64,000 nucleotides of DNA, from contig NC_072897.1 of the NCBI RefSeq assembly GCF_027943255.1, positions 64,194,406 through 64,258,405 of the forward strand. Direction: 5' to 3'. Every line of letters starts with the position of its first letter. Within the stretch, counting starts at the first letter, position 1. The stretch comes from Anastrepha obliqua. Its lineage: Eukaryota; Arthropoda; Insecta; Diptera; Tephritidae. Made by a program: the position numbers and the translations under genes. The notes beneath the pieces are model-generated. The model did no database searches, was not told the origin of the DNA, and was given only the letters and a program-made list of their open reading frames with translations. This document shows positions 1 to 9,916 of the stretch, in pieces.

Positions 1-2335
1 TTTCCCAGCAACGAATCATCTAACGTATTAATCAACAATGGTACAGAAAGACCAAACTCTGACATTGAAGAAATAATCACTGAAACAAGGATAACCTGGG
101 CAGTGAACACGTTCAAACCATTTAAATCACCGGGCCCAGATGGATTATTCCCGGCCCAAATACAACATTCACTCAACTACATCATGGAGTGGCTGACGAC
201 CATATTTAAGGCTGCTCTCAAACTGAAAAGTGTCCCATCAGTATGGAAAGAAGTAAAAGTGGTCTTTATCCCTAAAGCGGGAAAAAGTTCACGCACAACA
301 CCTAAGGATTTCAGGCCAATTAGCCTATCCTCCTTTCTGCTAAAAACATTAGAAAGAATTTTAGAAGAGCATATTAAGGCTAACATCAGCCCTAATAAGC
401 TCAGCATCTCACAACATGCGTACTGTAAAGGGAAATCAACTGAAACAGCACTTAACTCACTTGTTATAGAAATCGAGAAGTCAATGTCAATGTATAATAA
501 AGAATTCACACTGGTAGCCTTTCTAGATATCGAGGGCGCATTCAACAACATCCTACCGGATACCATAATAAAGGCACTGACGGATTTCGGGATCTCTGGC
601 GCTCTGGTTGAGTTCATCAAAAACATGCTCTTGAGCAGATTTGTGATCGCAACCCTAGGGGCCTCAGAGATCAAGAAAAAAGTTAGCATAGGAACACCTC
701 AAGGCGGTGTGCTGTCCCCTCTCCTATGGGTGCTGGCACTAAACTCATTGCTGAAGAGCCTAGAGGAGAGAGGACAACACGCCGTAGCATATGCGGACGA
801 TGTTGCAATGGTAGTAAGAGGGAAATTCCCCAATACACTTAGAGAAGTCATGCAAGATTTACTAAACATGGTTGAAAACTGGTCAAAAGCAAATGGGCTA
901 AGAGTCAACCCCAATAAAACTGAACTCATCCTATTTACCAGGAAACATAAAATTCCAAATATAGCTCCTCCGACCCTAGGTGGAACGGCCATGTCATTTA
1001 GTGATGAGGCCCGCTACTTAGGTCTAATACTAGACCGAAAGCTAACTTGGAAGGCAAATGACGAAGATAGAGTAAAAAGGGCGACAATAGCACTATACTC
1101 TTGTAAACAGCTGATAGGACTAAGTTGGGGTCTCTCCCTATCTATCGTATACTGGCTTTACACGGCAATTGTCAGACCAATCCTAACATACGGCATATTA
1201 GTATGGTGGCCAGCTTTAGATAAATTGTACATCAAAAGAACCATGGAACACGTACAAAGAATGGCCAGTCTTTGCATCTGCGGGGCCCTCAGAACCACAC
1301 CCACAGATGCACTAAATATTATGCTTAACATTTTACCAATAGAGCAGTACGGTAAGCAAACAGCTGCCAAAGCAACTCTCAGACTAAGAGAAATCGGCCT
1401 ACTCAGAACGTACCAAAGAGGGCACTCCTCAATTTTAGAGCAATTCCCCTGCATTCCCAGCACAACGGATTTCTGTAGGACCAAGGACATCAATTTCAAT
1501 AAATCCTTTGTCACAGTATTTCCTTCCAAAGAGGAGTGGGATAACGGGCTCATTGTTAAGATAAATGACTTAAACATCTACACAGATGGCTCAAAACTGG
1601 ACAACCAAGTAGGTGGAGGGATCTACTCCGACAAACTCGGAGTATGCCAATCATTTCGCTTACCTGATCATTGCAGTGTATTTCAGGCGGAAGTCACTGC
1701 CATAAAAGAGGGACTTAAAGAAATAAAAACGAGAGTATTATCCGCAAATGAAGTCTTCATTTACTCGGACAGTCAAGCAGCAATAAAAGCGCTGGAATCA
1801 AAAACGCACCCGTCAAAAACAGTTCTAGAATGTTTTAAGCTACTAGATGACGTATCTAAGTGCTACAAGGTGCACCTTATCTGGGTACCAGGCCACAGGA
1901 ACATCGCAGGAAACTGTAAGGCGGATGAACTTGGAAGAACCGGTACAACGCTCGACCTCGAACCGGATAAGGCGCTGATACCCATGCCCATAGCCACTTG
2001 TAAATTACTTATAGACAGGGAAACCATCAAAAAGGTAAATACAATCTGGCAAAACCTCACAACATGCGAATTAAGCAGACAGGCATGGCCGAACTGGAAC
2101 AGCGGTCGATCGAAGATCTTGCTAAGATTCAACAGAGAATCTATAAGAACAATGATAGGTGTTTTAACTGGTCATTGTTTAATAGGCAGTCACGCTAGAA
2201 GGTTAGGACTCCCTTACTTCGATTTTTGTAGAAGCTGTCTTAATACAGAAGAAGAGGAAACAGTCAGACACCTTTTATGTGAGTGTGAAAGCCTAGCTAT
2301 GAGAAGGCTGCGCACTCTCGATACAGCATTTCTAA
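1..2335 (+). CDS. LOA-clade LINE ORF2 (RT + RNase H), 5' end outside window
   Basis: The frame is already open at base 1, so this is the C-terminal part of a non-LTR retrotransposon polymerase. The reverse transcriptase has an SPGPDG motif (about 127-144), GTPQGGVLSP (about 691-720) and the catalytic YADD box (about 788-799). An RNase H domain follows: YTDGS near 1577, the Glu in FQAEV near 1687, the Asp in YSDSQ near 1768 and a WVPGH block near 1882. A CxxC...HxxxxC knuckle lies at about 2227-2290. RT wording and the RNase H suggest the LOA/Bilbo group (family knowledge). No internal stop was found. The last 14 codons to the stop at 2376 are read from antisense Jockey sequence, so the native C-terminus is lost at about 2335. 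Confidence 0.85.
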
Positions 2336-5175
2336 TTGTTACAATATCAGAATACTTATATTCGAATTTTACATAAAATTGTCTTCCAGTTATATAACTT
2401 TTCATTAATTCGTAGTGGTCTGTTGGTAAATAAGTCAAGAGTTTTTGTAGAAGTCCTGCGTGCCATACTGTGTCAAAAGCTTTGGCTATGTCCAGATTAC
2501 TGCTTCACACGCTCGTTTTTTATCGATGTCTTCAAAAATTTTGCTTGTAACTCTGTGAACTTGTTGAATGGTGGAATGTTTTTGCCTGAATCCGAATTGG
2601 TGGCAAGGTATTATTTTGTCCTTTTGTATAATGGGATCGATTCTGTCAAAAAGTAACTTTTCAAAAATTTTTGATAATATTTCCATACTTTTGGGAAATA
2701 TTTCAAGTTCAAGATTTGGACAAGTTCCTTATATAGATAAGCCCCTTCTCTGGGAGTTCTCTTAAAATTTTTCCAGTTATTAGGTGGCGACTTCTTAGGA
2801 TCAGTTCTCTTCCACATCCATTGTTTTATTTCTTCTAATGTAACATTTTTTGGTTTGCATGGATCTTTTTTTGCGTGGGTCTGGAGAAAGTTTACATCAG
2901 TTTTTATTGTTCGTAAAAGTACTTTTGAAGTGTTTTGCGAGAACTTCAGCCTTGTCAAGATTTGTTCTAGTCCAGCTGCCATCAAATTTTCTGATAGGTG
3001 GTTTGTATAAAATTTTATTTTCTAGTTTGTTTGTAGCTTTCCATAGTGAATAGTTTGTCGTTATACCGGGTCCAAGTTTTTCGACGTGTCTCTTAAGTTT
3101 CATATTTTTATGGTCGAATAGCATTTGCTTGATTTCCTTTGTAGCTGGGTAAGACTCCGTCAGAAAATATGAGATTTGCAAGTGGTCTTTCGATTTCTTT
3201 GAAACTTTGGGAAATATTAGTTCTAGGTAAGATACATTCAAGCCTAAAAGGATTTTGAAAAATTTTCAAAATTGAGTCATCTACGCCATGTTGAATATCG
3301 GGACCGTGTTTTTTCAAAAATCAATATTTCTTGAACCGGTGGATGGATTTCAATGCAATTTACAGACAATATAGAAACAAATAAGTAGTTTAAATTAGTA
3401 TTATGTAAAAAAAAAATTTCGAAATTTTGACCAAAAAAAAGTCAAAAAATTTTTTTGAATCAATTTTTAGTTGATTTGGCCACTTTTTTAGATTTTCTGT
3501 TATACACGTAACGATTCCTTATGATTTAACCTTTATTTTGAAAAAAAAAATTTTATGGTGTCTATAATAGTTCTCGAGATATTGCGATTTTAGTGGAAGC
3601 GCGCACGCACTTTCGCGTACGCACGCACGGTTCGCGCTGCGTTATGTGTTCCTGTATGAAGTGACTGGAGCAGACTGCTGCAGGTCTGTGCGCGTTTTTC
3701 TACTCCTGCGCTGCGTAACCGCGAAATTCACGGTGTTCGCTTCCACTAAAATCGCAATATCTCGAGAACTATTATAGACACCATAAAATTTTTTTTTTCA
3801 AAATAAAGGTTAAATCATAAGGAATCGTTACGTGAACAGAAAATCTAAAAAAGTGGCCAAATCAACTAAAAATTGATTAAAAAAAATTTTTTGACTTTTT
3901 TTTGGTCAAAATTTCGAAATTTTTTTTTTACATAATACTAATTTAAACTACTTATTTGTTTCTATATTGTCTGTAAATTGCATTGAAATCCATCCACCGG
4001 TTCAAGAAATATTGATTTTTGAAAAAACACGGTCCCGATATTCAACATGGCGTAGATGACTCAATTTTGAAAATTTTTCAAAATCCTTTTAGGCTTGAAT
4101 GTATCTTACCTAGAACTAATATTTCCCAAAGTTTCAAAGAAATCGAAAGACCACTTGCAAATCTCATATTTTCTGACGGAGTCTTACCCAGCTGCGTTTA
4201 GCTTGCTTTTGTCAAGTGGCAGCCTTGTTATTTGCCAGCGTTTACGCAAGCGGTTTTTGATTTTGATTTTTTCTTGGATGTGTGCAGGTATATTGTAGCT
4301 CGAGGAACAGTTAGTTTCTTGTGGAGTTGATTTCATAGTGGCGTTCATTACTGTGTGATTAAAATAGGCTATCGCACTATCGATTTCGTCAAAGGTCTTT
4401 AAGTTTATTTTATTGTTAAGATTACGGATGACTATTTCTCTAAATGTATCCCAGCAGGTTTATTTGTTATATATGTTTCTATTCGAGGATTCCTTCGTAT
4501 ATGAGCTCTGATGTATCATTATTATTGGGGAATGGTCAGACGACAATTCAATTAACGATTTAATTGACATATCTTCGTGGTTAACGTTTTTGGTTATAAA
4601 AAAGTCGATCAGATCTGGACTTTTTTTTGGATCAGTTGGCCAGTATGTTGGGTCGCCACTACTTATGAATTTGATGTTGTTCCGTTTTATGGCGTCCAGC
4701 AAATTACGTCCTTTGGAGTTCGTCAATCTTGAATCCCAAATTGCATTTTTAGCATTATAATCCCCGCCAGCTATGTATCGTTTGCCAAGTGTTTTCAAAA
4801 AGTCATAGTATTGTGGTATGGAATTTATGTATTTTGGGGGACAATATACAGCAGAGATTGTTAGTTTGCCGCCTTCATCTTCAATTTGGATCGATGTCGC
4901 TTGTATGTTTTTTTTTCGTATTTTTCTAATTCAATGCATTTAATGTCTGGCCTAATTATTATCGCTGTGCCACCATGGGCTTTGTTGTCAGGGTGGTTTG
5001 TGACAAATATTTTATAATTGGGTATTCTTGCAAAGCTTTTGTCAGTGAAGTGTGTTTCAGAAATTAGTAATACATCTATTGAATTATGGTTTATAAGCAC
5101 TATCAGTTCTTTCAAGCGTTGGCCCAATCCGTTTGCATTCCAAGCGACTATTTTCAGTCTACTTGTGCTGTCCAT
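2336..5175 (-). pseudogene. Jockey ORF2 (endonuclease-RT) pseudogene
   Basis: The start at 5175 (MDSTSRLK) opens an apurinic-type endonuclease: WNANGLGQR, then ISETHF, GGTAIIIRP, the GGDYNAKN motif near 4770 and SSDHSPI near 4540. After the linker (LPLDKSKLN at about 4230-4200 and ATKEIKQ at about 3142-3120, on the two sides of the inserted foldback) come YSLWKATNKL and the RT fingers, including FGFRQKHSTIQQVHRV near 2590 and a YITGRQFYVKFEY block near 2370. The YxDD box is beyond the truncation. Frames change near 4800-4860, 2985 and 2690. In life the protein would nick target DNA and prime reverse transcription of its own RNA. Confidence 0.8.
3147..4189. mobile_element. Foldback element with ~455-bp inverted arms
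   Basis: Bases 3147-3601 and 3738-4189 are near-perfect reverse complements, with a few indels (for example at about 3500 against 3830), around a CpG-rich 136-bp spacer. Termini read GGGTAAGACTCCGTCAG. AGCT lies on both sides (3143-3146, 4190-4193); keeping one AGCT and removing the element restores an open Jockey frame, so AGCT is probably a 4-bp target duplication, although it is itself palindromic. No transposase is encoded. The short open frames in the arms mirror each other and are not genes. The superfamily is unknown to me. Confidence 0.85.
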
Positions 5176-5640
5176 CTATTTTGTTAACGAGCAATTTATA
5201 ATATTCATCATATTTGACATTTGTGTGAAGACCTGCTTCATCATTTCTTTTAATTCTTTGATGTCGTCATTTGAAGTTGCTTCAGAATTTGTTTCAGACT
5301 TTGTCACACCCGATTGTGGGTTGTTAGAAATAACGTGGGCATATGACATTGTCGGTTTGACATATTGTGAATCTATTTGCCGATTTAAAGCGTTTTGCTG
5401 TTTATCAGTATTCAATTCTTTGTTACGTTGCTCTGGGTATTGTTTTATGTTGCTGCGATTTTCTACAACACACTCTATAGTTTTGTGATTACCCGCGCAT
5501 TTTACACAAACTGGGGTTTTTATGCAAAAGTTTTTAGTGTGTCGGTATTTTTGACAATTTGTGCATTGTGGAATTGTTTTCTTTTGATGAGGCGGTTCAA
5601 AACCTATTTTGCAGTGTAATAAATTATTTATTGAATATAA
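5176..5640 (-). pseudogene. Jockey ORF1 (Gag-like) C-terminal fragment
   Basis: A minus-strand reading gives the knuckle motif PQCTNCQKYRHTKNFC near 5570-5520, followed by CVKCAGNHKTIEC, the usual tandem CCHC arrangement of Jockey-type ORF1 nucleic-acid chaperones. A Q/N-rich tail follows and ends just before the ORF2 start at 5175, so the two reading frames abut. The N-terminal half is absent. Upstream sequence to about 5720 could hold a little more of the gene in another frame, but I cannot confirm it. Confidence 0.7.
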
Positions 5641-5854
5641 ATCTTTGGTGACTGTAGTTTAACTTCATTGTTATTGAAAGCCTTAAGTTCATATTTGCAA
5701 TCTGAAATGGAATAATATATGTATGCAGTTTTTAGATAGTATAAAACTTTGAAATTTAAAATAAATAAAAGAAAAATTCAAAGAAATGTATTTGCATATA
5801 TGGGACAACTAAGTTCAATTGAAACTTTAACAAATATAGTGTTGCACACATACA

Positions 5855-6053
5855 TGTAGGAGAGTAGGCAGAAGGAGTTCGCCTTAAGTCGTCGGTGAGT
5901 TAAGTCGTATTTTCGTGTGCGCGCTTTTGCTAATATAAAGTCGTTTTTTTCAGTTGCCCAAACAGACGTGCCGTACTAAACTTCGTCTTTTTAATCACCA
6001 TCTTTTTAATTATATTTCATCTACTGTATAAAGAACTAAATATATATCTTACA
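5855..6053 (+). repeat. Gypsy A 5' LTR
   Basis: 199 bp, TGTAGG...TTACA. It contains an A/T-rich TAATATAAAG stretch at 5931-5940 and an initiator-like TCAGTT at 5950, together a plausible Pol II start. The 3' LTR copy is almost identical. Confidence 0.9.
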
Positions 6054-6055
6054 TT

Positions 6056-6069
6056 TGGGGGCTCAACCG
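6056..6069 (+). promoter_or_regulatory. Putative tRNA primer-binding site of Gypsy A
   Basis: Two bases after the LTR the sequence reads TGGGGGCTCAACCG. It starts with TGG (complement of a tRNA CCA end), and its first nine bases match the proline-tRNA type of primer site known from murine retroviruses. The downstream bases differ, so the exact tRNA is uncertain. Confidence 0.5.
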
Positions 6070-6288
6070 TCGCGAATAAAAGTTGATAAAAATTTGGTTA
6101 ATAAGTTGAAAAAACCAATTCGGAAAATTAATACCGTGCAGTTTTAATTTTTATTAAAGTCGACCTAATTGTGTTTTAAAGTTGAACAAACACTTTAAGA
6201 GAAGGTTAAGTTGAAGTTGCTTAAAATCAAAAAAGTTGCTAAAAGTAGAATATATATTTTCTGATATAAAATATAAACGGTAAAATTT

Positions 6289-6647
6289 ATGTCTATGCAA
6301 AAAGGCGAATCCAATTTGCAAGTGACAAAACCAACAAGCCGAGAGCAGCGCGCAATAGCAAGGGCAAAAAGGTCAGCAACAGAAGAGATCGATTTACTGG
6401 AAGAAAATATAAAAGAGAAGTTTGAAGTCGACGACGAAGTTTTTCTCGACGCTACCAACGACGAAACATCAGAAAATAAAATAAAAGCAGAAATGACTGA
6501 AATTGGCGACCTAATAAAACTTCTAACGTTGAAGTTTCAGAAGGAAGAAGAGCAGCAAAAAACAAAGCAAGCAGCAATTTCAACAGAAAACGTTGATAGT
6601 GTAATCGGAGATTTCGATGGTCAATCACCGGTGCGTGTGGAGAGCTG
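6289..6647 (+). CDS. Gypsy A gag-pol, N-terminal segment (before Harbinger insertion)
   Basis: The segment opens at ATG 6289 (MSMQKGES) and encodes a charged Gag N-terminus of about 119 codons with a Glu/Lys-rich, probably helical stretch. It breaks at the CTG target duplication (6645-6647), where Harbinger begins. The remaining frame resumes in phase after 9919, so the Gag frame itself shows no other lesion here. As it stands, translation would read into Harbinger sequence and stop at 6661. Confidence 0.85.
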
Positions 6648-6880
6648 GGCCCTTACTCTGTAATGCGATGCGAAAAGCAATGCGATGGGAAAATAAATTG
6701 CGTTACGAAGGGTAGTCGGTACTCTGTAGCGCTATCGCATCGCTGAAAGTGTTGCTCTTTTTATTATTCACTTATTTTTCGCTTTAGTATGCATCACTGA
6801 CCGAAATGCCAAAGAAAGCGACCAAAACAAACGAGCGATTGGAAGTAAAGTACCTACATATATTTAAATAATATAAAGTA

Positions 6881-8313
6881 ATGGATTGTGTAGCTTTATG
6901 GGACGAATCATCTGAGGAAAGGATTTATCGGAGATTTATAAGAGATAACTCCAACGTTATGAGTCTCAGCGATCAAAGGTAAGTTAAACTTTAAAGAATT
7001 ACTCATGCTTTATTCATCAGTTTGTTCTATTCATCAGTTTTGTGCAGAATTTTCGGCTTAGTAAGGAAGCCTTTATGTATGTGCTAAATAGCATAAAGGG
7101 TGAGATGAAATCTCCAACGAGAGCAACGGCTATCCCTGACATTATAAAAGTTGCAACAACCCTAAAGTTTCTTGCTCAGGGTGCGTATCAACATTTAATT
7201 GGCCAAGACCATCGCGCGGGGCTAGCACAGCAAACCGTTTCCAGTTGCCTTTGGGAAGTTTGCAGTGCAATTGAAAAGGTATTGTGTCCAAAACATATCG
7301 TTTTTTCGATGAGCAGTGAAGAGCAACAGGATGCCAACCGTAGATTTTACGAAACATGCGGAATTCCGGGTGTGGTAGGAGCAGTGGATGGAACGCACAT
7401 CCAAATGATAAGGCCATCAAATGACGAGCATTTATTTTTTAACCGAAAACTTAAGCACAGCATAAATGCAATGGTGGTAAGAGTGTTTCAATTAAATAAG
7501 AATATTTTCATTAACGATTTTTTGTTCTACTTTAGATATGTGATCACAAAATGCAAATTCGAGCCGTGAATGGTAGATTTGGAGGTGCATCGCATGATTC
7601 GCACATATGGAACTTGTCCGGTGAGCGCGAATATTTAAAAACTGCCTATGAAAACGGTGACTCTGGCCAACGAATTCTTGGTAAGCTTTTTAATATACTT
7701 CGAGTATATGACCTTAATGTAGTGGTCCGTATACTCGTATTAATATTGTCTTATATAGTATATAACATACATATGTATAATTGTTAATACACATATATAT
7801 GTATATGTATATGCATTTTCATGTAATAAATGCTTATGAACATGCATATGCACATATGTAGCTATTGTAATTTATTGTTATTCAACTAAAAATACCTTTA
7901 TATTTTTGTTATCTGCAGGTGACTCAGGATATCCGTTGGAACCATGGCTCCTTACTCCATACAGGAATTCTATGGAGGATTCAGACGAACATTTTTTTAA
8001 TCAAAAACATTCAAAGGGAAGGTCGTTAATTGAGAGAGTTTTTGGCGTTTTGAAAGGCCGATTTCGTTGCCTTCTAGCTTCAAGGGAGTTGCACTATGCT
8101 CCAGAAAAGGTTGTGCAAATACTAAATGTTTGTTGTGCTCTGCATAATATATGTATAATGTTCAAAGTTCATCCTCCCAGTTTAGAAATCGAACAGGAAC
8201 AAGTGAACATGGTAAATATAGAAAATGTAGAAAATCTGAGTTTTGGAAATATAGCTAGACGTATAAGAAACCAAATAAAAAATGATATGATTGCCACTCG
8301 AAATTCTGTATGA
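6881..8313 (+). CDS. Harbinger transposase (HARBI1-like, DDE), four exons
   Basis: Predicted exons are 6881-6978, 7038-7476, 7536-7680 and 7919-8313, each joined by GT-AG introns of 59-238 bp that keep frame and give about 358 residues, the usual size of HARBI1-like proteins. Exon 1 starts MDCVALWDES and supplies the RRFIRDNSN block seen before FRLSKEAF in this family. Catalytic positions: Asp in VDGTHIQM (about 7385), Asp in GDSGYPLEPW across the exon 3/4 junction and Glu in LIERVFGVLK (about 8027). No stops interrupt the spliced frame. It would cut and paste the element with help from the Myb-like partner. Splice sites are predicted by eye. Confidence 0.88.
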
Positions 8314-8510
8314 AAAATTTGTTTAAATAAAATCGTTTTTTAGTAAATATGAATTCAGTCTTTTATTTATGTTAGGTCTACAAAGTGTGTACATAGGTAT
8401 ATTAAAACTAATAGTAATAGTGTGCAAATTACATACAATGTATACATTTTTTAAGCTATAATACTTCGGTAAGGCACTGTGCATGGACAGGTACATCAAA
8501 ACTAAGTCAC

Positions 8511-8745
8511 ACTTGTGTGTGCAGGTACATACGTACATAAGTAAAAAATTAAAAGAAAATTCCATGTTTCTCTAAACAAAATAAAAATAAAAATTAATTC
8601 ACTTGTATGTGCAGGTACATACGTACATAAGTAAAAAATTAAAAGAAAATTCCATCTTTCTCTAAACAAAATAAAAATAAAAATTAATTCACTTGTATGT
8701 GCAGGTACATACGTACATAAGTAAAAAATTAAAAGGAAGTTCCAT
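8511..8745. repeat. 90-bp tandem repeat, ~2.6 units
   Basis: Units start at 8511, 8601 and 8691 with ACTTGTRTGTGCAGGTACAT and are almost identical. The third unit contains the last codons and stop of the Myb-like gene, so the array looks like expansion of that gene's 3' end. It lies between the convergent Harbinger genes and may hold their poly(A) signals. Confidence 0.85.
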
Positions 8746-9768
8746 GTTTCTCATGTGTCTTATTTGTCTGCAACTCCGACATTTGTTTTTGAATTTCTAA
8801 TTTCCTAAGTTTTAACTTAAAATTATCACAGTCCATTTTTCGACTATGGACGAACTGCTCTTTTGCTAAATTTAGCTTTTGTTTTTCTATTTTATATACC
8901 ATTTTATATGTCCTTTCCATGGTTTTGGAAATATTTTTTAAGGAATCATTAATCTCAGTCAGTATTTCTGTTGAATTTTTTTGGTACATAATTTGATTAT
9001 CCACCTGCTTTTCTAGTAAGCTTTGCTTATTGCGTGGAGTGAGTACCGAACGGCTGCAGGAAGGTTTCTCAGTCACCTGTTCGGGCACATCGACTGAATC
9101 GCTGTCATTCTCCCCTTCGGGCATATCGACTAAATTGCTATCATTCAAAAATGCTCCTAAACTTGTAGTTGGTACATCCGTCTGACGCGCACCAAACTCC
9201 CGCGTGCTACCTATCCCGCCCACAGCTTTATTTATGGAAAGCAACTCGCTTACTCGCTGCTCTAATTCGTTCAGTGAGGAATAAACGGACGGACCGCCCC
9301 CTGTACCAGCAATGTTGGTTCTGTTCCGACGCATTTTGGCCTTCAAATGAAGTTTGTAGTCAGCCCAAACCTGAAAATTATAATAACCCCACTATAGAAA
9401 TAAAAAGTACACATGTCACTAAAGTTACTTTTCTCCAGCCGGCCATATCACGCATCGGTGGTCCAGCAGGATTTAGTTCGGAAGTTACTCTCTTCCATAA
9501 ATGGTCGACTCTTATTTTTGCGTTGGGCGTCTTCATTAGGCCCTTTGTCAAATCCGGATGGGTTGTCATGAAGTCCACTAATATTTGGAATTGTTTTTTT
9601 TGTGTTTGTTTGTTAGTCTTTGGAGTTGTCCTATATATTTTTCCAAAAAGGTACAATGAATTAATATTTAAAATTTATAAAATTATCAATTAATACTTAC
9701 ATATTTGGAAATTGCGTATGGCTATTATTTGTAGCAGGAAAAATGCGATAGTGACAGCTGTTTAACAT
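8729..9768 (-). CDS. Harbinger Myb/SANT-like accessory protein, three exons
   Basis: Predicted minus-strand exons are 9768-9701, 9630-9429 and 9370-8729, with GT-AG borders and about 303 residues. The Myb/SANT-like part spans exons 2 and 3: FQILVDFMTTHPDL, then GWRK joined across the intron to VWADYKLHLKAK. A Ser/Asp-rich linker and a Lys/Gln-rich, probably coiled C-terminus follow, ending HGTSF. In this superfamily the partner binds subterminal DNA and brings the transposase to the nucleus. The first in-frame ATG is at 9768, but an ATG formed by joining exons 1 and 2 (codon 23) is another possible start. The frame is intact. Confidence 0.78.
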
Positions 9769-9916
9769 TCACTTTCGCAATACAGAGTGCTGCCGATGCG
9801 AAAAGGGAGAAAAACTTGCGAAAGCGCAAAATGTGAATGCGAATGTCGAAATACCGAGTACCGATTCTGCGATTTCGTGAATTTTTTCTTTTGCATCGCA
9901 TTACAGAGTAAGGGCC

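Larger units (their letters stand above)
2336..5640 (-). mobile_element. Jockey-clade LINE A, truncated at both ends
   Basis: On the minus strand the order is Gag-like zinc knuckles (about 5620-5430), endonuclease (5175-4460), linker (4450-2900) and the N-terminal half of the reverse transcriptase (2985-2336). The 3' half of the RT and the 3' UTR are missing; the edge abuts the LOA element at about 2336. A foldback element at 3147-4189 interrupts it. Several frameshifts separate the pieces, so it is a dead copy. Confidence 0.85.
6648..9916. mobile_element. PIF/Harbinger DNA transposon, apparently complete
   Basis: Perfect 24-bp terminal inverted repeats begin GGCCCTTACTCTGTAATGCG and are flanked by the 3-bp duplication CTG (6645-6647, 9917-9919). 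Subterminal GCGATGCGA-like motifs recur at both ends. The element has the two-gene set typical of Harbingers: a DDE transposase on plus and a Myb/SANT-like protein on minus, converging on a 90-bp tandem repeat. Removing the element and one CTG restores the Gypsy gag frame exactly. Confidence 0.93.

Noticed and set aside
4019..4201. Open frame starting MKKHGPDIQHG, also seen at 3108-3317 on the other strand
   Set aside because: It is the same palindromic arm read from each side, not a gene.
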